From Halomonas sp. M20 (lineage in GTDB: Bacteria > Pseudomonadota > Gammaproteobacteria > Pseudomonadales > Halomonadaceae): a stretch of 64,000 nucleotides of DNA. Location: NCBI RefSeq assembly GCF_020622265.1, contig NZ_JACNMQ010000002.1:620001-684000 (forward strand), written 5' to 3'. The notes under the pieces are model-generated. The model saw nothing but the letters and a program-made list of their open reading frames with translations. It was not told the DNA's origin and did not search any database. Positions 29,405 to 38,148 of this stretch are shown one piece after another. Position 1 is the first letter of the stretch, and each line of letters opens with the position of its first letter. Made by a program: the position numbers and the translations under genes.

Positions 29405-30081
29405 GAAGTCTCCTCGACTGTAGCATCGTCACCGATCAGACGACCCTCGCTAAGCTTCAAGACCCGATGATGCAACCGGGCGATCAGGGCCAGATCGTGA
29501 CTTGCAATCATGATTGTGGTGCCGATGCGATTGAAATCTTCGAACAGGCGCATGATATCGGCGGACAGCTGTGGGTCCAGATTGCCGGTGGGCTCATCCG
29601 CCAGCAGCAGCGCCGGCTTGTTGACCACCGCTCGGGCGATGCCGATACGCTGTTGCTCACCGCCGGAAAGCTCGATGGGCAGCGCCCTTTCACGATGCAG
29701 CAGACCCACCTTGTCCAGCGCGGCACGCACACGCCGAGCCGCCTCATGAGGCTCCAGCCCCTGAATCTGCAAGGGAAGCGCCACGTTGGCAAAAACGTTC
29801 CGGTCGAATAGCAGCTGGTGATCCTGGAAGACCACGCCGATCTGGCGGCGATAGAACGGAATCTGGCTGGTGTGCAGCCGGTCGATGTCGTGGCCGGCAA
29901 CCAGTATCCTTCCCCGGGTGGGGCGCTCGAGCCGCATGAGAAGGCGCAGCAACGAGCTCTTTCCGGCACCGGAATGGCCGGTGAGAAAGGCCATCTCACC
30001 CCGCCGAATGCGAAAATCGATGTTGGCCAGCGCATCGAAACGCCCGCCATAACGCTTGCCGACATGCTCGAAACGTATCAT
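29401..30081 (-). CDS. ftsE: Cell division ATP-binding protein FtsE
   Basis: A 226-residue ABC ATPase partnering FtsX. Walker [15 protein letters not shown] near residue 36, signature [14 protein letters not shown] near 138, Walker [13 protein letters not shown] near 160 and switch histidine ASHDLAL near 194. The N terminus [13 protein letters not shown] is typical. It overlaps the genes on both sides (ftsY stop and ftsX start), indicating one ftsY-ftsE-ftsX transcript. Confidence 0.96.
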   Translation of the reverse strand: MIRFEHVGKRYGGRFDALANIDFRIRRGEMAFLTGHSGAGKSSLLRLLMRLERPTRGRILVAGHDIDRLHTSQIPFYRRQIGVVFQDHQLLFDRNVFANVALPLQIQGLEPHEAARRVRAALDKVGLLHRERALPIELSGGEQQRIGIARAVVNKPALLLADEPTGNLDPQLSADIMRLFEDFNRIGTTIMIASHDLALIARLHHRVLKLSEGRLIGDDATVEETS

Positions 30082-31592
30082 CCAGCATTCTCGTCTTCGC
30101 GAGAAAACAGCGCCGCCACGAAATCCTGGGCCGCGAAGGGGCGCAGATCGTCGAGGGTTTCACCCACGCCGATGAAACGGATCGGTGTGGCTTTCTGTTT
30201 GGCCAGGGCGAAGATGATGCCCCCCTTGGCAGTGCCATCGAGCTTGGTCAGAGTAATACCGGTCACCGGGATTGCTTCATCGAAGGTGCTGACCTGGGCA
30301 AGGGCATTCTGGCCGGTACCCGCATCCAGTACCAGCATCACCTCCTGAGGCGCGGACTCGTCCAGCTTCGCCATCACCCGGCGCACCTTCTTGAGCTCCT
30401 CCATCAGGTGGCCCTTGTTATGCAGCCGCCCCGCGGTATCGGCGATCAGCACATCGACCTTGCGCGCCTTGGCGGCCGCCAGGGCATCGTAGATTACCGA
30501 GGCGCTGTCGGCGCCGGTATGCTGGGCCACCACCGGCACCTTGTTGCGCTCACCCCAGACCTTCAACTGCTCCACCGCTGCGGCGCGAAAGGTATCGCCA
30601 GCGGCCAGCATCACGCTGCGCCCTTCCGCCTGGAAACGCTTGGTCAACTTGCCGATGGTGGTGGTCTTGCCCACACCGTTGACCCCCACCATCAGGATGA
30701 CGAAAGGCCCCTCGCCCTTGGGCGGTAGGGTCAGAGGCGTTGCCACCGGCGCCAGCAAATCCGTCAGTTCTTCCTGCAGCGCACGATATAGCGCCTGGGG
30801 TTCCTTGAGCTCCTTGCGCGATACCCGTGCAGAAAGGCGGTCGATGATCTCGCTGGTGGCTTCGATACCCACATCCGCCATCAGCAGTTGGGTCTCGAGA
30901 TCCTCCATGAGCTCGTCATCGATCTGCTTCTTGCCCATGAACAGATCGGCGATGCCGTCGGTCAGGTTGGCTCGGGTCTTGCCCAGTCCTGACTTGATGC
31001 GAGCGAACCAGCCCTGCTTCTCTGCAGGAGGCTTTTCCTGAACCGGAGGCGACTGAACTGATGATGAGGTAACGTCGGTATCCTGTTCGGCAGCTGCCGG
31101 AATCTCAGGCGAGCCATCGATGGCGGTTTGCTCGCGCAGCTCCTGATGCGCTTCCGCCGCCGCCTGAGCCAGCACGGCTGCCTTTGCCTCATCCTCTCCA
31201 GCGTCATCGGCGCCGGGGGCAATGTCGCTTTCGGCGGGGGTTTCGTCCAATGGACGAATGACCTCATCAGGACGAGATGCCTCGTAAGCCAGATTCTCCC
31301 GAGGCGTTTCGACGGGTATCTCCTCCAGGGCGCTATGCGCCTCGCCGGGGATCAACTCATCGTCGTCAAGGGCTTCCCGAGCGGCATCGCGCTCGAGCGC
31401 ATCCGGCTGATAGGCGGTAGTCTGCTGGGTGGCGGGATCATGCACCTGTACCGCTTCAGCGGCGGCACTTGCCTCGGCGCTTCGATCACCGTCCTGCTCG
31501 TCGACCCGCTCTTCAGCACCGTCTGCCAAGGTATCCTTGGCATCCTGCCGATCGGCGTCCTGCTTCTTCTTACGCTTCAAAAAACCGAACAT
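30078..31592 (-). CDS. ftsY: Signal recognition particle receptor FtsY
   Basis: A 504-residue SRP GTPase docking ribosome-SRP complexes at the inner membrane. It begins with a basic membrane-targeting patch (FGFLKRKKKQ) and a long acidic A domain (to about residue 190). The NG domain follows with G1 GVNGVGKTTTIGKL near 305, DTAGRLHNKGHLM near 384 and TKLDGTAKGG near 444. The acidic region is rich in Ala, Glu and Asp, as in other proteobacteria. First gene of ftsY-ftsE-ftsX. Confidence 0.96.
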   Translation of the reverse strand: MFGFLKRKKKQDADRQDAKDTLADGAEERVDEQDGDRSAEASAAAEAVQVHDPATQQTTAYQPDALERDAAREALDDDELIPGEAHSALEEIPVETPRENLAYEASRPDEVIRPLDETPAESDIAPGADDAGEDEAKAAVLAQAAAEAHQELREQTAIDGSPEIPAAAEQDTDVTSSSVQSPPVQEKPPAEKQGWFARIKSGLGKTRANLTDGIADLFMGKKQIDDELMEDLETQLLMADVGIEATSEIIDRLSARVSRKELKEPQALYRALQEELTDLLAPVATPLTLPPKGEGPFVILMVGVNGVGKTTTIGKLTKRFQAEGRSVMLAAGDTFRAAAVEQLKVWGERNKVPVVAQHTGADSASVIYDALAAAKARKVDVLIADTAGRLHNKGHLMEELKKVRRVMAKLDESAPQEVMLVLDAGTGQNALAQVSTFDEAIPVTGITLTKLDGTAKGGIIFALAKQKATPIRFIGVGETLDDLRPFAAQDFVAALFSREDENAG

Positions 31593-31749
31593 GGGCGAAT
31601 TCTGTCACTTGAAAGGTGAATAATGGCAATATCCTATCACTGTGCACTAGCGCTGTGGACTGGCGCCAAGGACTATCGCTAAGGGCTATCGTCAAAGGTC
31701 ATCATTTTGACTATCACTTTTGCTGGCCCCCTCGTACAATTTGCCGATC

Positions 31750-32373
31750 ATGAATCGCCGTCGCTCTTCTCCCCCTCGCTCCAGCCGCATGACTCCCGCC
31801 AACGCCCATGGCAAGGGAGGCGGCAAGCTACGCATCATCGGGGGCAAGTTCCGGCGTCGTTTGCTGGCGGTGCCGGATCACCCGGGCCTGCGCCCGACCC
31901 CGAATCGCATGCGGGAAACACTATTCAACTGGCTAGCCTTCGAACTTGCGGATCGCCGCGTACTTGATCTGTTCGCCGGCACCGGCGCTCTGGGCCTGGA
32001 AGCGCTTTCCAGGGGTGCGCAAGATGCTCTGTTCGTCGAGGCGGATGCCAAGGTGGCCGATACTCTCAGGACGAACCTGCAAACCCTGGACGCCCCCGGG
32101 CAAGTGATCACGCGGGATGCGCTAGCACTTTTGAACGGCTCGCCGCAGCCTTTCGACATCGTCTTTCTTGACCCGCCTTTTCGCCAAGGACTGGCCAGTG
32201 ATGCCTGCGGTTTGCTTGAACGACAGGGGTGGCTGAACGACGAGGCCTGGATTTATGTGGAGACCGAAGCAACCTTGACACTAGAACCACCGGCAACCTG
32301 GAAACTGCACCGCGAAGTGGTGGCGGGAGAGAGCCATGGCCGGCTCTACCGTCGTACCGCGTCGCCACCTTGA
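31750..32373 (+). CDS. rsmD: 16S rRNA m2G966 methyltransferase RsmD
   Basis: A 207-residue SAM-dependent methyltransferase. RIIGGKFRRRLL and RPTPNRMRETLFNWL are the RNA-recognition blocks, DLFAGTGALGLEALSRGA the SAM loop near residue 75, and VFLDPPF the catalytic NPPY-like motif near 142. Divergent from ftsY, the conserved arrangement. The start at 31750 (MNRRRSS) is preferred, though the ATG at MTPANAH about 16 codons later is possible because the N terminus is not conserved. Confidence 0.94.
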   Translation: MNRRRSSPPRSSRMTPANAHGKGGGKLRIIGGKFRRRLLAVPDHPGLRPTPNRMRETLFNWLAFELADRRVLDLFAGTGALGLEALSRGAQDALFVEADAKVADTLRTNLQTLDAPGQVITRDALALLNGSPQPFDIVFLDPPFRQGLASDACGLLERQGWLNDEAWIYVETEATLTLEPPATWKLHREVVAGESHGRLYRRTASPP

Positions 32374-32489
32374 GACGCTTGCCGAGACCACCCCCGCAGC
32401 GTAGGCTGAACGGCTGCAGGACGCCCCCAGAGTATCCTTTAGAACGAACAAAACCCCTTCAGAGAACTGCAAGACATCAGGAGAACAGG

Positions 32490-32699
32490 ATGAGCATCGA
32501 ACTTTTCAATCAGCTGGAGCAGAAGGTCACCAACGCGGTGGAGTCGCTCGAGATGCTGAAGATGGAAAGCGAAGAGTTACGCGAGGAAAACGCCCGGCTC
32601 AAGCAGGAACACCAGGAGTGGGAACGGCGCCTGAACGGCTTGCTGGAGAAGTTTCGCGAGCTGGAAAGCACGGAGAACAGCGAAACCAGCTTCTCATGA
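32490..32699 (+). CDS. zapB: ZapB-like cell division coiled-coil protein
   Basis: A 69-residue protein that is almost entirely one amphipathic coiled coil: ELFNQLEQKVTNAVESLEML, then heptads with EELREENARLKQEHQEW. An AGGAGAACAGG ribosome-binding site lies just ahead of the ATG. Length, N-terminal LFNQLEQKV and coiled-coil nature fit ZapB, which stabilises the Z ring through ZapA. Its stop overlaps that of rimI on the other strand. A generic small coiled-coil protein is the alternative. Confidence 0.8.
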   Translation: MSIELFNQLEQKVTNAVESLEMLKMESEELREENARLKQEHQEWERRLNGLLEKFRELESTENSETSFS

Positions 32700-33173
32700 C
32701 CCATTAGCGGTAGCAAGACAGCGCGACATCAGTAGCGCATCTTCGCGCTGTCCTGCCTTCATGCCGCGTTCAGCCGCATAATACCCACGGCGCCGGGCAT
32801 CCACCGAGAACCCCTGCTGCTCATACAGCGAGTGGGCCGCCTGATTCGATGCCCTGACTTCGAGCAGCAAACGTTCACTGCCCCAGCGCATCGCTTCCGC
32901 AATCACTTCACCAAGCAAGGCGCGAGCGATACCACGTCGACGAGCCTTGGGATCGACGGTAATCGCCTGCAACTCCGCCTCGAAGGGCAACCGATAAAGC
33001 ACCGCGTAGGCCGCCAGCCCCTCGTTCGCGAAAGCCCCCAACAGGATTGCACGCTCATCCTCGAAGGCATCCTGAAGCTGCGTGCGGGACCAGGGGTGCT
33101 GCTGCCCGGCATTTTCGATGGCGATCACCCACGGCAACCACTGCGACGTCAACGGCTCAAGACGAGGCGTCAT
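32694..33173 (-). CDS. rimI: Ribosomal-protein-alanine N-acetyltransferase
   Basis: A 159-residue GNAT acetyltransferase acetylating the N-terminal alanine of S18. The acetyl-CoA site shows ITVDPKARRRGIARALLGEV near residue 72, then LLLEVRASNQAAHSLYEQQGF and RRGYY. The start is taken as the ATG giving MTPRLEPL; a GTG at 33188 (MSRIAM) is equally possible. It lies inside the end of the upstream HolD-like gene, as holD-rimI do in E. coli. Confidence 0.9.
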   Translation of the reverse strand: MTPRLEPLTSQWLPWVIAIENAGQQHPWSRTQLQDAFEDERAILLGAFANEGLAAYAVLYRLPFEAELQAITVDPKARRRGIARALLGEVIAEAMRWGSERLLLEVRASNQAAHSLYEQQGFSVDARRRGYYAAERGMKAGQREDALLMSRCLATANGS

Positions 33174-34095
33174 CGCTATCCGGCTCACCCTGCGCCGCCT
33201 GATGCCAAGCCTCGTGCCACTCCCTCAAAATCGGCCATAGCCCTCGTTTGGCCTCCGCGGACTGAGCGAGCGCCTGCAATGAGGGCCCCTGCCAGCCGGT
33301 AATATTCAGCAGACGGCACTGACGCTCCTGCAGATTCAATACAGAATCCAGTGTGGCATCTTCTCCGAAGAGCAACAGGCACTCCGGCCTCCAGCCACGC
33401 CGGTGGCGGCCTTCGATAAAGGCCCGCAGACCGTCCCGGGCCTCTTCCAAGGGCGCTTCCACGGGCATGCCTTCCATCATCGGCCAATCGAAGGCTTGGA
33501 AGTCGAGCGCCGTACCCGGTGTGATATTCGCCGCCTGCAATAAATTGGCCAGTAGCTGCCTGGACTGTGCGTCTACCGACTCTCGCCCTGGCAGCATTAC
33601 CAGCCAACGACCATCCAGAGCGGCAATCTGCAATGAAAAACGTAGGGAAATCTGGGCAGGCCGGTCATCCGTATCAGAAGTACGGTCAGACGCTTCGGGT
33701 TCGGTCGCGCGCGTCTGGGGGATCTTGTTGCTAGCGCTTTCATTACCACCTTCGTTGCCATGCCCCTCATAGCCGTTGTCATCCAGCAGTGCCCGGGCTC
33801 GTCTGGCCTGGCCTGAAGGCGTCGCCGTAGAGAGAGAGGAGGATGAGGCGTTACTCGAGGGCGATGCAGCGGAAGAAATCGGATGATCCTGATTTCTTTC
33901 AAGCGGCCTCTCCTCGCGAGAACCCTTCCCGAGCAACGCCTGCAAGCGCTGGGCCGGTGGTTGGCTCGGCGGCGTTTCGGGCTCGAGCCATTCACACTGC
34001 ATCGTTGGCGCCGCATTGGGCAGTCGATAACGACTTATCCAGGCGGTCAAGCCCATGGCCTCGAGATATTGCGAACGCTGCGGCTCTTCGCTCAC
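33157..34095 (-). CDS. Probable DNA polymerase III psi subunit-like protein
   Basis: A 312-residue protein starting at a GTG that shares one base with the bolA-like stop. The N terminus (RSQYLEAMGLTAWISRYRLP) resembles the short clamp-loader-binding start of HolD (LQQLGITQWSLR). The C terminus (PSLQALAQSAEAKRGLWPILREW) resembles the HolD end. Between them is a ~100-residue low-complexity Ser/Pro/Arg/Asn-rich insertion (about 45-150), followed by a globular domain. HolD in E. coli has about 137 residues, so this is a strongly expanded version. Position directly before rimI supports the call. Function is inferred, not proven. Confidence 0.5.
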   Translation of the reverse strand: MSEEPQRSQYLEAMGLTAWISRYRLPNAAPTMQCEWLEPETPPSQPPAQRLQALLGKGSREERPLERNQDHPISSAASPSSNASSSSLSTATPSGQARRARALLDDNGYEGHGNEGGNESASNKIPQTRATEPEASDRTSDTDDRPAQISLRFSLQIAALDGRWLVMLPGRESVDAQSRQLLANLLQAANITPGTALDFQAFDWPMMEGMPVEAPLEEARDGLRAFIEGRHRRGWRPECLLLFGEDATLDSVLNLQERQCRLLNITGWQGPSLQALAQSAEAKRGLWPILREWHEAWHQAAQGEPDSDDASS

Positions 34096-34403
34096 TAGCG
34101 ACCACCGCCCCGACAGTTGGGGGAGTCGGGGCTGGCACCACCCCGGGCAACCCACTCCTGAGGGGTATACAAATGTAGCGCCAGTGCGTGCACTGGCCCC
34201 GCCAGCTCGTCCGCCAGAACGCCGTAGATCTGCTGATGGCGTTTGACCGGCATCAGGCCAGCGAAACGCTGCGAGGCCAGAGTCACCTTGAAATGGGTTT
34301 CGGAGTTGGGCGGCACGCTGTGCATGTGGCTTTCGTTCTCGACCTCAAGATAGTCGGGGTCGAGAGACTTGAGCTTGTCTTCAATACGTGTCTGAACACT
34401 CAT
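34095..34403 (-). CDS. BolA family protein
   Basis: A 102-residue BolA-fold protein. VENESHMHSVPPNSETHFKV contains the family histidine motif near residue 20, then RFAGLMPVKRHQQIYGVLADEL with the second conserved histidine and HALALHLYTPQEW. BolA proteins pair with monothiol glutaredoxins in iron-sulfur trafficking and affect morphology. The start is the ATG giving MSVQTRIEDKL. Its stop overlaps the next gene's GTG (TAGTG), so it is probably translationally coupled to the psi-like gene. Confidence 0.9.
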   Translation of the reverse strand: MSVQTRIEDKLKSLDPDYLEVENESHMHSVPPNSETHFKVTLASQRFAGLMPVKRHQQIYGVLADELAGPVHALALHLYTPQEWVARGGASPDSPNCRGGGR

Positions 34404-34529
34404 GAATTGGCCTCCGTTCGTCCATTCAATGTTTTGCGTCAGGATGGCGATCATTGTAACGCCTCACTCCAGACCAGGCGATGCCAGCTCCTGCTCGCGC
34501 GCGTTTCGAAAAGTCATTTCATCCTATAA

Positions 34530-34550
34530 GAAAGCCCGGCAAAGCCGGGC
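34530..34550 (-). terminator. Terminator of the conserved hypothetical gene
   Basis: A perfect 7-bp GC stem GCCCGGC-AAA-GCCGGGC followed on the minus strand by TTTCTTA. It lies about 40 bases past the hypothetical gene's stop and before the bolA-like gene. Confidence 0.7.
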
Positions 34551-34588
34551 CCGGAAGTCGTCGCTAAAAAGCAGGTTAGCCGATGCCG

Positions 34589-34975
34589 TTACCCCTGATC
34601 CGCATCCAGTAGCAGCACGTCGTCTATTTCTGCAATTTCCAGCGGTGTTTCATCATCAAGATCGACGGACAGGAAGCTGTACTCGACCCGGAGAAAGCGC
34701 TGAAACAATGACCAGTCATGGGTTTCCGGCCATTGCCGCTCGTCTTCTTCCCAGGCTCGCAGCTCGCTTTCGAGAATTTCCCTATGGCGTTCCCGCACAA
34801 AAGCGGAAAGCGCTTCCGGGCTATCCATCTCGGGAATCAAATAGACGGTACTTTCCCGATCGATGTCGTCGAGGGTCAGATCATCGTCGCCCACCGTGGG
34901 TTCCAGCGAGTTGATCCAGTCGACGAACGCTTGCGTGGGCTTGACGCTCAGGGCTGAGCGGTTGAGCAGTTTCAT
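34589..34975 (-). CDS. Conserved hypothetical acidic protein
   Basis: A 128-residue, strongly acidic soluble protein starting MKLLNRSALSVKPTQAFVDW. It has no signal peptide, membrane segment or recognisable catalytic motif. I recall proteins with the same opening pattern (MKLLxRSALxVxP...FxDW) in other gammaproteobacteria, so it is probably a genuine conserved family. AGGAGA lies a few bases upstream of the start. It is a single gene with its own terminator. No function can be assigned. Confidence 0.7.
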   Translation of the reverse strand: MKLLNRSALSVKPTQAFVDWINSLEPTVGDDDLTLDDIDRESTVYLIPEMDSPEALSAFVRERHREILESELRAWEEDERQWPETHDWSLFQRFLRVEYSFLSVDLDDETPLEIAEIDDVLLLDADQG

Positions 34976-35102
34976 CGGACTCTCCTCGACCTAGGCAACA
35001 TCGGAACGACGCTCATTATGGGCGTAAGTGTGGATGGTTACCATCGTTGAAAAGGCGCAATCTTGTCAGCTTGGGACAGTACTGCCCCAAGCTAGCGCCA
35101 CC

Positions 35103-35219
35103 CCGCGGAAAGAAGCGAGCAAAGGCCAGGCTAGGCGTGAAGAAATTTACCGGCGGAGTGTACGGGTTTGTACACGAGCAAGGGAAATCTCTTCACAACA
35201 ACACATGGCCGAAGCGCAG
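35103..35219. repeat. Structured repeat family A, copy 2
   Basis: Between the hypothetical gene and lysS. It shares the constant block (35114-35136) and end block (35197-35219) with copy 1. The arms 35137-35148 and 35185-35196 pair at 11 of 12 positions, but with different bases from copy 1. The inner hairpin is GTGTAC/GTACAC (35158-35163, 35170-35175). The closing pair is GGCCA 35124-35128 with TGGCC 35206-35210. Just upstream, 35068-35075 and 35086-35093 form a separate 8-bp hairpin. Its right end is 5 bases from the lysS stop. Confidence 0.65.
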
Positions 35220-35224
35220 TTCTT

Positions 35225-36745
35225 TTACTCCACCTCGGGGCGCATGGCCGGAAACAGCAAAACATCCCGAATCGATGGACTATCGGTGAACAGCATCACC
35301 AGCCGATCGATGCCGATGCCCTCGCCCGCAGTGGGTGGCAGTCCGTACTCGAGCGCACGCACGTAGTCAGCGTCGTAATACATGGCCTCCAGATCGCCGG
35401 CGTCTTTCTCTGCCACTTGGGCCTTGAAGCGCTCCGCCTGATCTTCCGCGTCGTTGAGCTCCGAGAAGCCGTTAGCTATCTCGCGCCCGCCAACAAAGAA
35501 CTCGAAGCGATCCGTAACGAAGGGGTTAGCGTCATTGCGCCGTGCCAATGGGCTGACCTCGGCAGGATACTCGATAATGAAGGTCGGCTGATCGAGTTTC
35601 GGCTCGGCGACCTCCTCGAATATCTCGGTCTGCAGCTTGCCTAGCCCCCACCCCTCCTTGACCTTGATTCCCAGGCGCTCGGCGGTCGCCTTGGCGCCAT
35701 CGAAAAGGTCGATATCACTCTCGCCGATGGGCTGTTCCAGCTGCCCGCCGTGCTCGAGAATTGCCTGACGCATCGTCAACCGCTTGAACGGCTGACCCAG
35801 ATCGTATTCGGTGCCTTGATAGGTCAATACGCTGGTATCCAACACCTCCCGGGCAACCTGACGGATCATCTCCTCGGTGAGATCGAGCAGATCCCGATAG
35901 TCCGCATAGGCCCAGTAGAACTCCAGCATGGTGAACTCAGGGTTGTGCCGCGTGGACAGACCTTCGTTACGGAAGTTGCGATTGATCTCGAACACCCGCT
36001 CGAAGCCGCCCACCACCAGGCGCTTGAGATACAACTCCGGGGCGATGCGCAGGTACATGTCCATGTCCAGCGCGTTGTGATGGGTAACGAAAGGACGGGC
36101 CACCGCGCCGCCGGGAATGGCTTGCAGCATGGGGGTCTCGACTTCCATGAAGCCGCGGGCCTCGAAGAATCGGCGGATCGCCGAGACCACGCCGGCCCGC
36201 ACTTCAAACGCCCGGCGCGACTCCGGGTTCATTATCAGATCCACATAGCGCTGGCGGTAGCGCGCTTCCATGTCGGTGAGGCCATGAAACTTATCCGGCA
36301 GCGGGCGCAGGCTCTTGGTCAGCAGCTTCGCCTCGACCATCATCACATACAGATCGCCCTTGCCGGATTTATGAACCGGCCCGCGCGCCGCGACGATGTC
36401 GCCGATATCCCAGCTTTTTATATCTTCGAGCACATCGTTCGGCAGCCCTTTCTTGTCGACATAGAGCTGAATCTGCCCCGAGACGTCCTGAATCACTAGA
36501 AACGGGCCGCGTTTTCTGAGAATACGCCCGGCCACTGCAGCCTGGCGACCGCGACTTTCAAGCTCCGTCTTATCGAGTTCACCCAGCTCCGCCTGCAGCT
36601 CGGACGCCAAGCTGTCGCGGCGAAAGTCGTTGGGAAAAGCGCTGTCGCCTTGCTCGGCAGCCTGCTCGCGACGGGCCGCCAGCTTGGCCCGACGCTCCGC
36701 GATCAGATGGTTTTCATCCTGTTGGGAGGTATCTTGATTTGCCAT
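35225..36745 (-). CDS. lysS: Lysyl-tRNA synthetase (class II)
   Basis: A 506-residue synthetase. The N-terminal OB-fold tRNA-binding domain has [18 protein letters not shown] near residue 70. Class II motif 1 is [14 protein letters not shown] near 200, motif 2 [30 protein letters not shown]-type region near 240-270, and motif 3 [20 protein letters not shown] near 480. It starts 8 bases after prfB, forming the conserved prfB-lysS operon. The protein is full length and intact. Confidence 0.97.
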   Translation of the reverse strand: MANQDTSQQDENHLIAERRAKLAARREQAAEQGDSAFPNDFRRDSLASELQAELGELDKTELESRGRQAAVAGRILRKRGPFLVIQDVSGQIQLYVDKKGLPNDVLEDIKSWDIGDIVAARGPVHKSGKGDLYVMMVEAKLLTKSLRPLPDKFHGLTDMEARYRQRYVDLIMNPESRRAFEVRAGVVSAIRRFFEARGFMEVETPMLQAIPGGAVARPFVTHHNALDMDMYLRIAPELYLKRLVVGGFERVFEINRNFRNEGLSTRHNPEFTMLEFYWAYADYRDLLDLTEEMIRQVAREVLDTSVLTYQGTEYDLGQPFKRLTMRQAILEHGGQLEQPIGESDIDLFDGAKATAERLGIKVKEGWGLGKLQTEIFEEVAEPKLDQPTFIIEYPAEVSPLARRNDANPFVTDRFEFFVGGREIANGFSELNDAEDQAERFKAQVAEKDAGDLEAMYYDADYVRALEYGLPPTAGEGIGIDRLVMLFTDSPSIRDVLLFPAMRPEVE

Positions 36746-36753
36746 TACTGTGC

Positions 36754-37852
36754 CTATAGTCCCTGTTTCAAGCTGGCCACGATAAACTGATCCAGATCGC
36801 CGTCGAGCACCTTGTCACAATTGCTCGACTGCACGCCGGTGCGCAGATCCTTGATGCGCTGATCGTCCAGCACGTAGGAGCGAATCTGGCTGCCCCAGCC
36901 GATGTCCGCCTTGCTGTCCTCCGCCTGCTGCTTGGCGGCATTGCGCTTCTCCATCTCGTGCTCCCACAATCTCGCCTTGAGCTGCTTCATGGCGAAATCC
37001 CGGTTGGCGTGCTGGCTGCGCTGACTCTGGCAGGCCACCACGATCCCGGTGGGCTCGTGGGTGATACGCACCGCGGAATCCGTGGTATTGACATGCTGGC
37101 CGCCGGCGCCGCTGGAGCGATAGGTATCGGTACGCAGATCCGCCGGGTTGATCTCGACCTCGAAACTGTCGTCGATCTCCGGCGACAGGAATACCGACGC
37201 AAAGGAGGTGTGTCGGCGCCCACCGGAATCGAAGGGGCTCTTGCGTACCAGACGATGCACCCCGGTCTCGGTGCGCAACCAGCCGAAGGCATAGTCGCCC
37301 TGAATATGGATGGTCGCGGACTTGATGCCTGCCACTTCACCGCCGGAAAGCTCGACGATATCGGCCTTGAAACCGTGATGCTCCGCCCAGCGCAGATACA
37401 TGCGCAGCAGCATGTTGCCCCAATCCTGGGCCTCGGTGCCGCCGGAACCGGCCTGAATGTCCAGGTAGGCGTTGTTGGCGTCCATCTCACCGGAAAACAT
37501 GCGGCGAAACTCGAGTTTCTCCAGGGCCGCTTCGAGCTGGGCAAGCTCCTTGTTGACCTCCTCGACGGTGCCTTCATCCTCTTCCATCACCGCAAGTTCG
37601 AGCAGTTCCGCATTGTCCTTGAGCCCTTGATCGAGCTCATCGATGGTGGCCACGATCTGCTCCAGGCTGGCGCGCTCCTTGCCCAGCTTCTGGGCGTAGT
37701 CCGGATCGTTCCAGACATTCGGATTTTCGAGCTCCCGGGTGACTTCCTCTAGCCGATCTTTCTTCTCGGCATAGTCAAAGATACCCCCTCAGGATGTCTG
37801 TCCGTTCGGACAGGTCCTTGATGAGGTTAGTGATCGGATTGATCTCTTGCAT
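36754..37852 (-). CDS. prfB: Peptide chain release factor 2 with programmed +1 frameshift
   Basis: RF2 of 365 residues recognising UGA and UAA. It is encoded in two frames: codons 1-25 (MQEINPITN...ILRGYL) end at an in-frame TGA, and a +1 shift continues as [11 protein letters not shown]. The shifted frame carries the stop-codon-reading SPF tripeptide in RKSPFDSGG near residue 205 and the GGQ peptidyl-hydrolysis motif GAGGQHVN near 250. The total length equals E. coli RF2. The shift is an autoregulatory device, not a pseudogene. It precedes lysS in the same operon. Confidence 0.97.
37775..37789 (-). promoter_or_regulatory. prfB programmed +1 frameshift site
   Basis: On the minus strand it reads AGGGGG-TAT-CTT-TGA-C. 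The internal Shine-Dalgarno-like AGGGGG lies three bases before the slippery CTT and in-frame TGA followed by C, matching the classical RF2 site. Low RF2 levels favour the shift and so RF2 synthesis. Confidence 0.96.
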
Positions 37853-37978
37853 GATGATCCTGTTTTCGTGTGCTGCGTGAAATAATGAAGAGAGGCAAAA
37901 GCCGCTTATTGTAGCCAACCGACGCTGTAGCGTCATCCTGCGAGCCGTCTTGTGTGCTGCTCGACCTGCTGCCGCCAA

Positions 37979-38007
37979 TCGCTGGCAGTCATTTTTACTG
38001 CCAGCGA
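37979..38007. other. Perfect hairpin in the prfB-opp divergent region
   Basis: An 11-bp perfect inverted repeat (37979-37989 with 37997-38007) with a T-rich 7-base loop, in the 296-base gap between divergent prfB and the first oppA. A smaller palindrome GACGCT-GT-AGCGTC is at 37921-37934. The rest of the gap shows no gene. It could be an operator for a dyad-binding regulator or a leader hairpin of the opp transcript. Confidence 0.5.
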
Positions 38008-38148
38008 TCTACTACGATAGTGGAATACGCTGTGGCGCATTCATCCTAGACAAGTATGTTTCTGAAAAGGGAAGATTAGAAAGCCTGGTCTATTCAGTAC
38101 AAGCCCGACGCCGACCGCTTTTTGGCCGACCTGCACAAGGATGACACG

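Noticed and set aside
37775-37777. In-frame stop in prfB, suggesting a pseudogene
   Set aside because: It is the programmed RF2 frameshift site with all its sequence elements intact.
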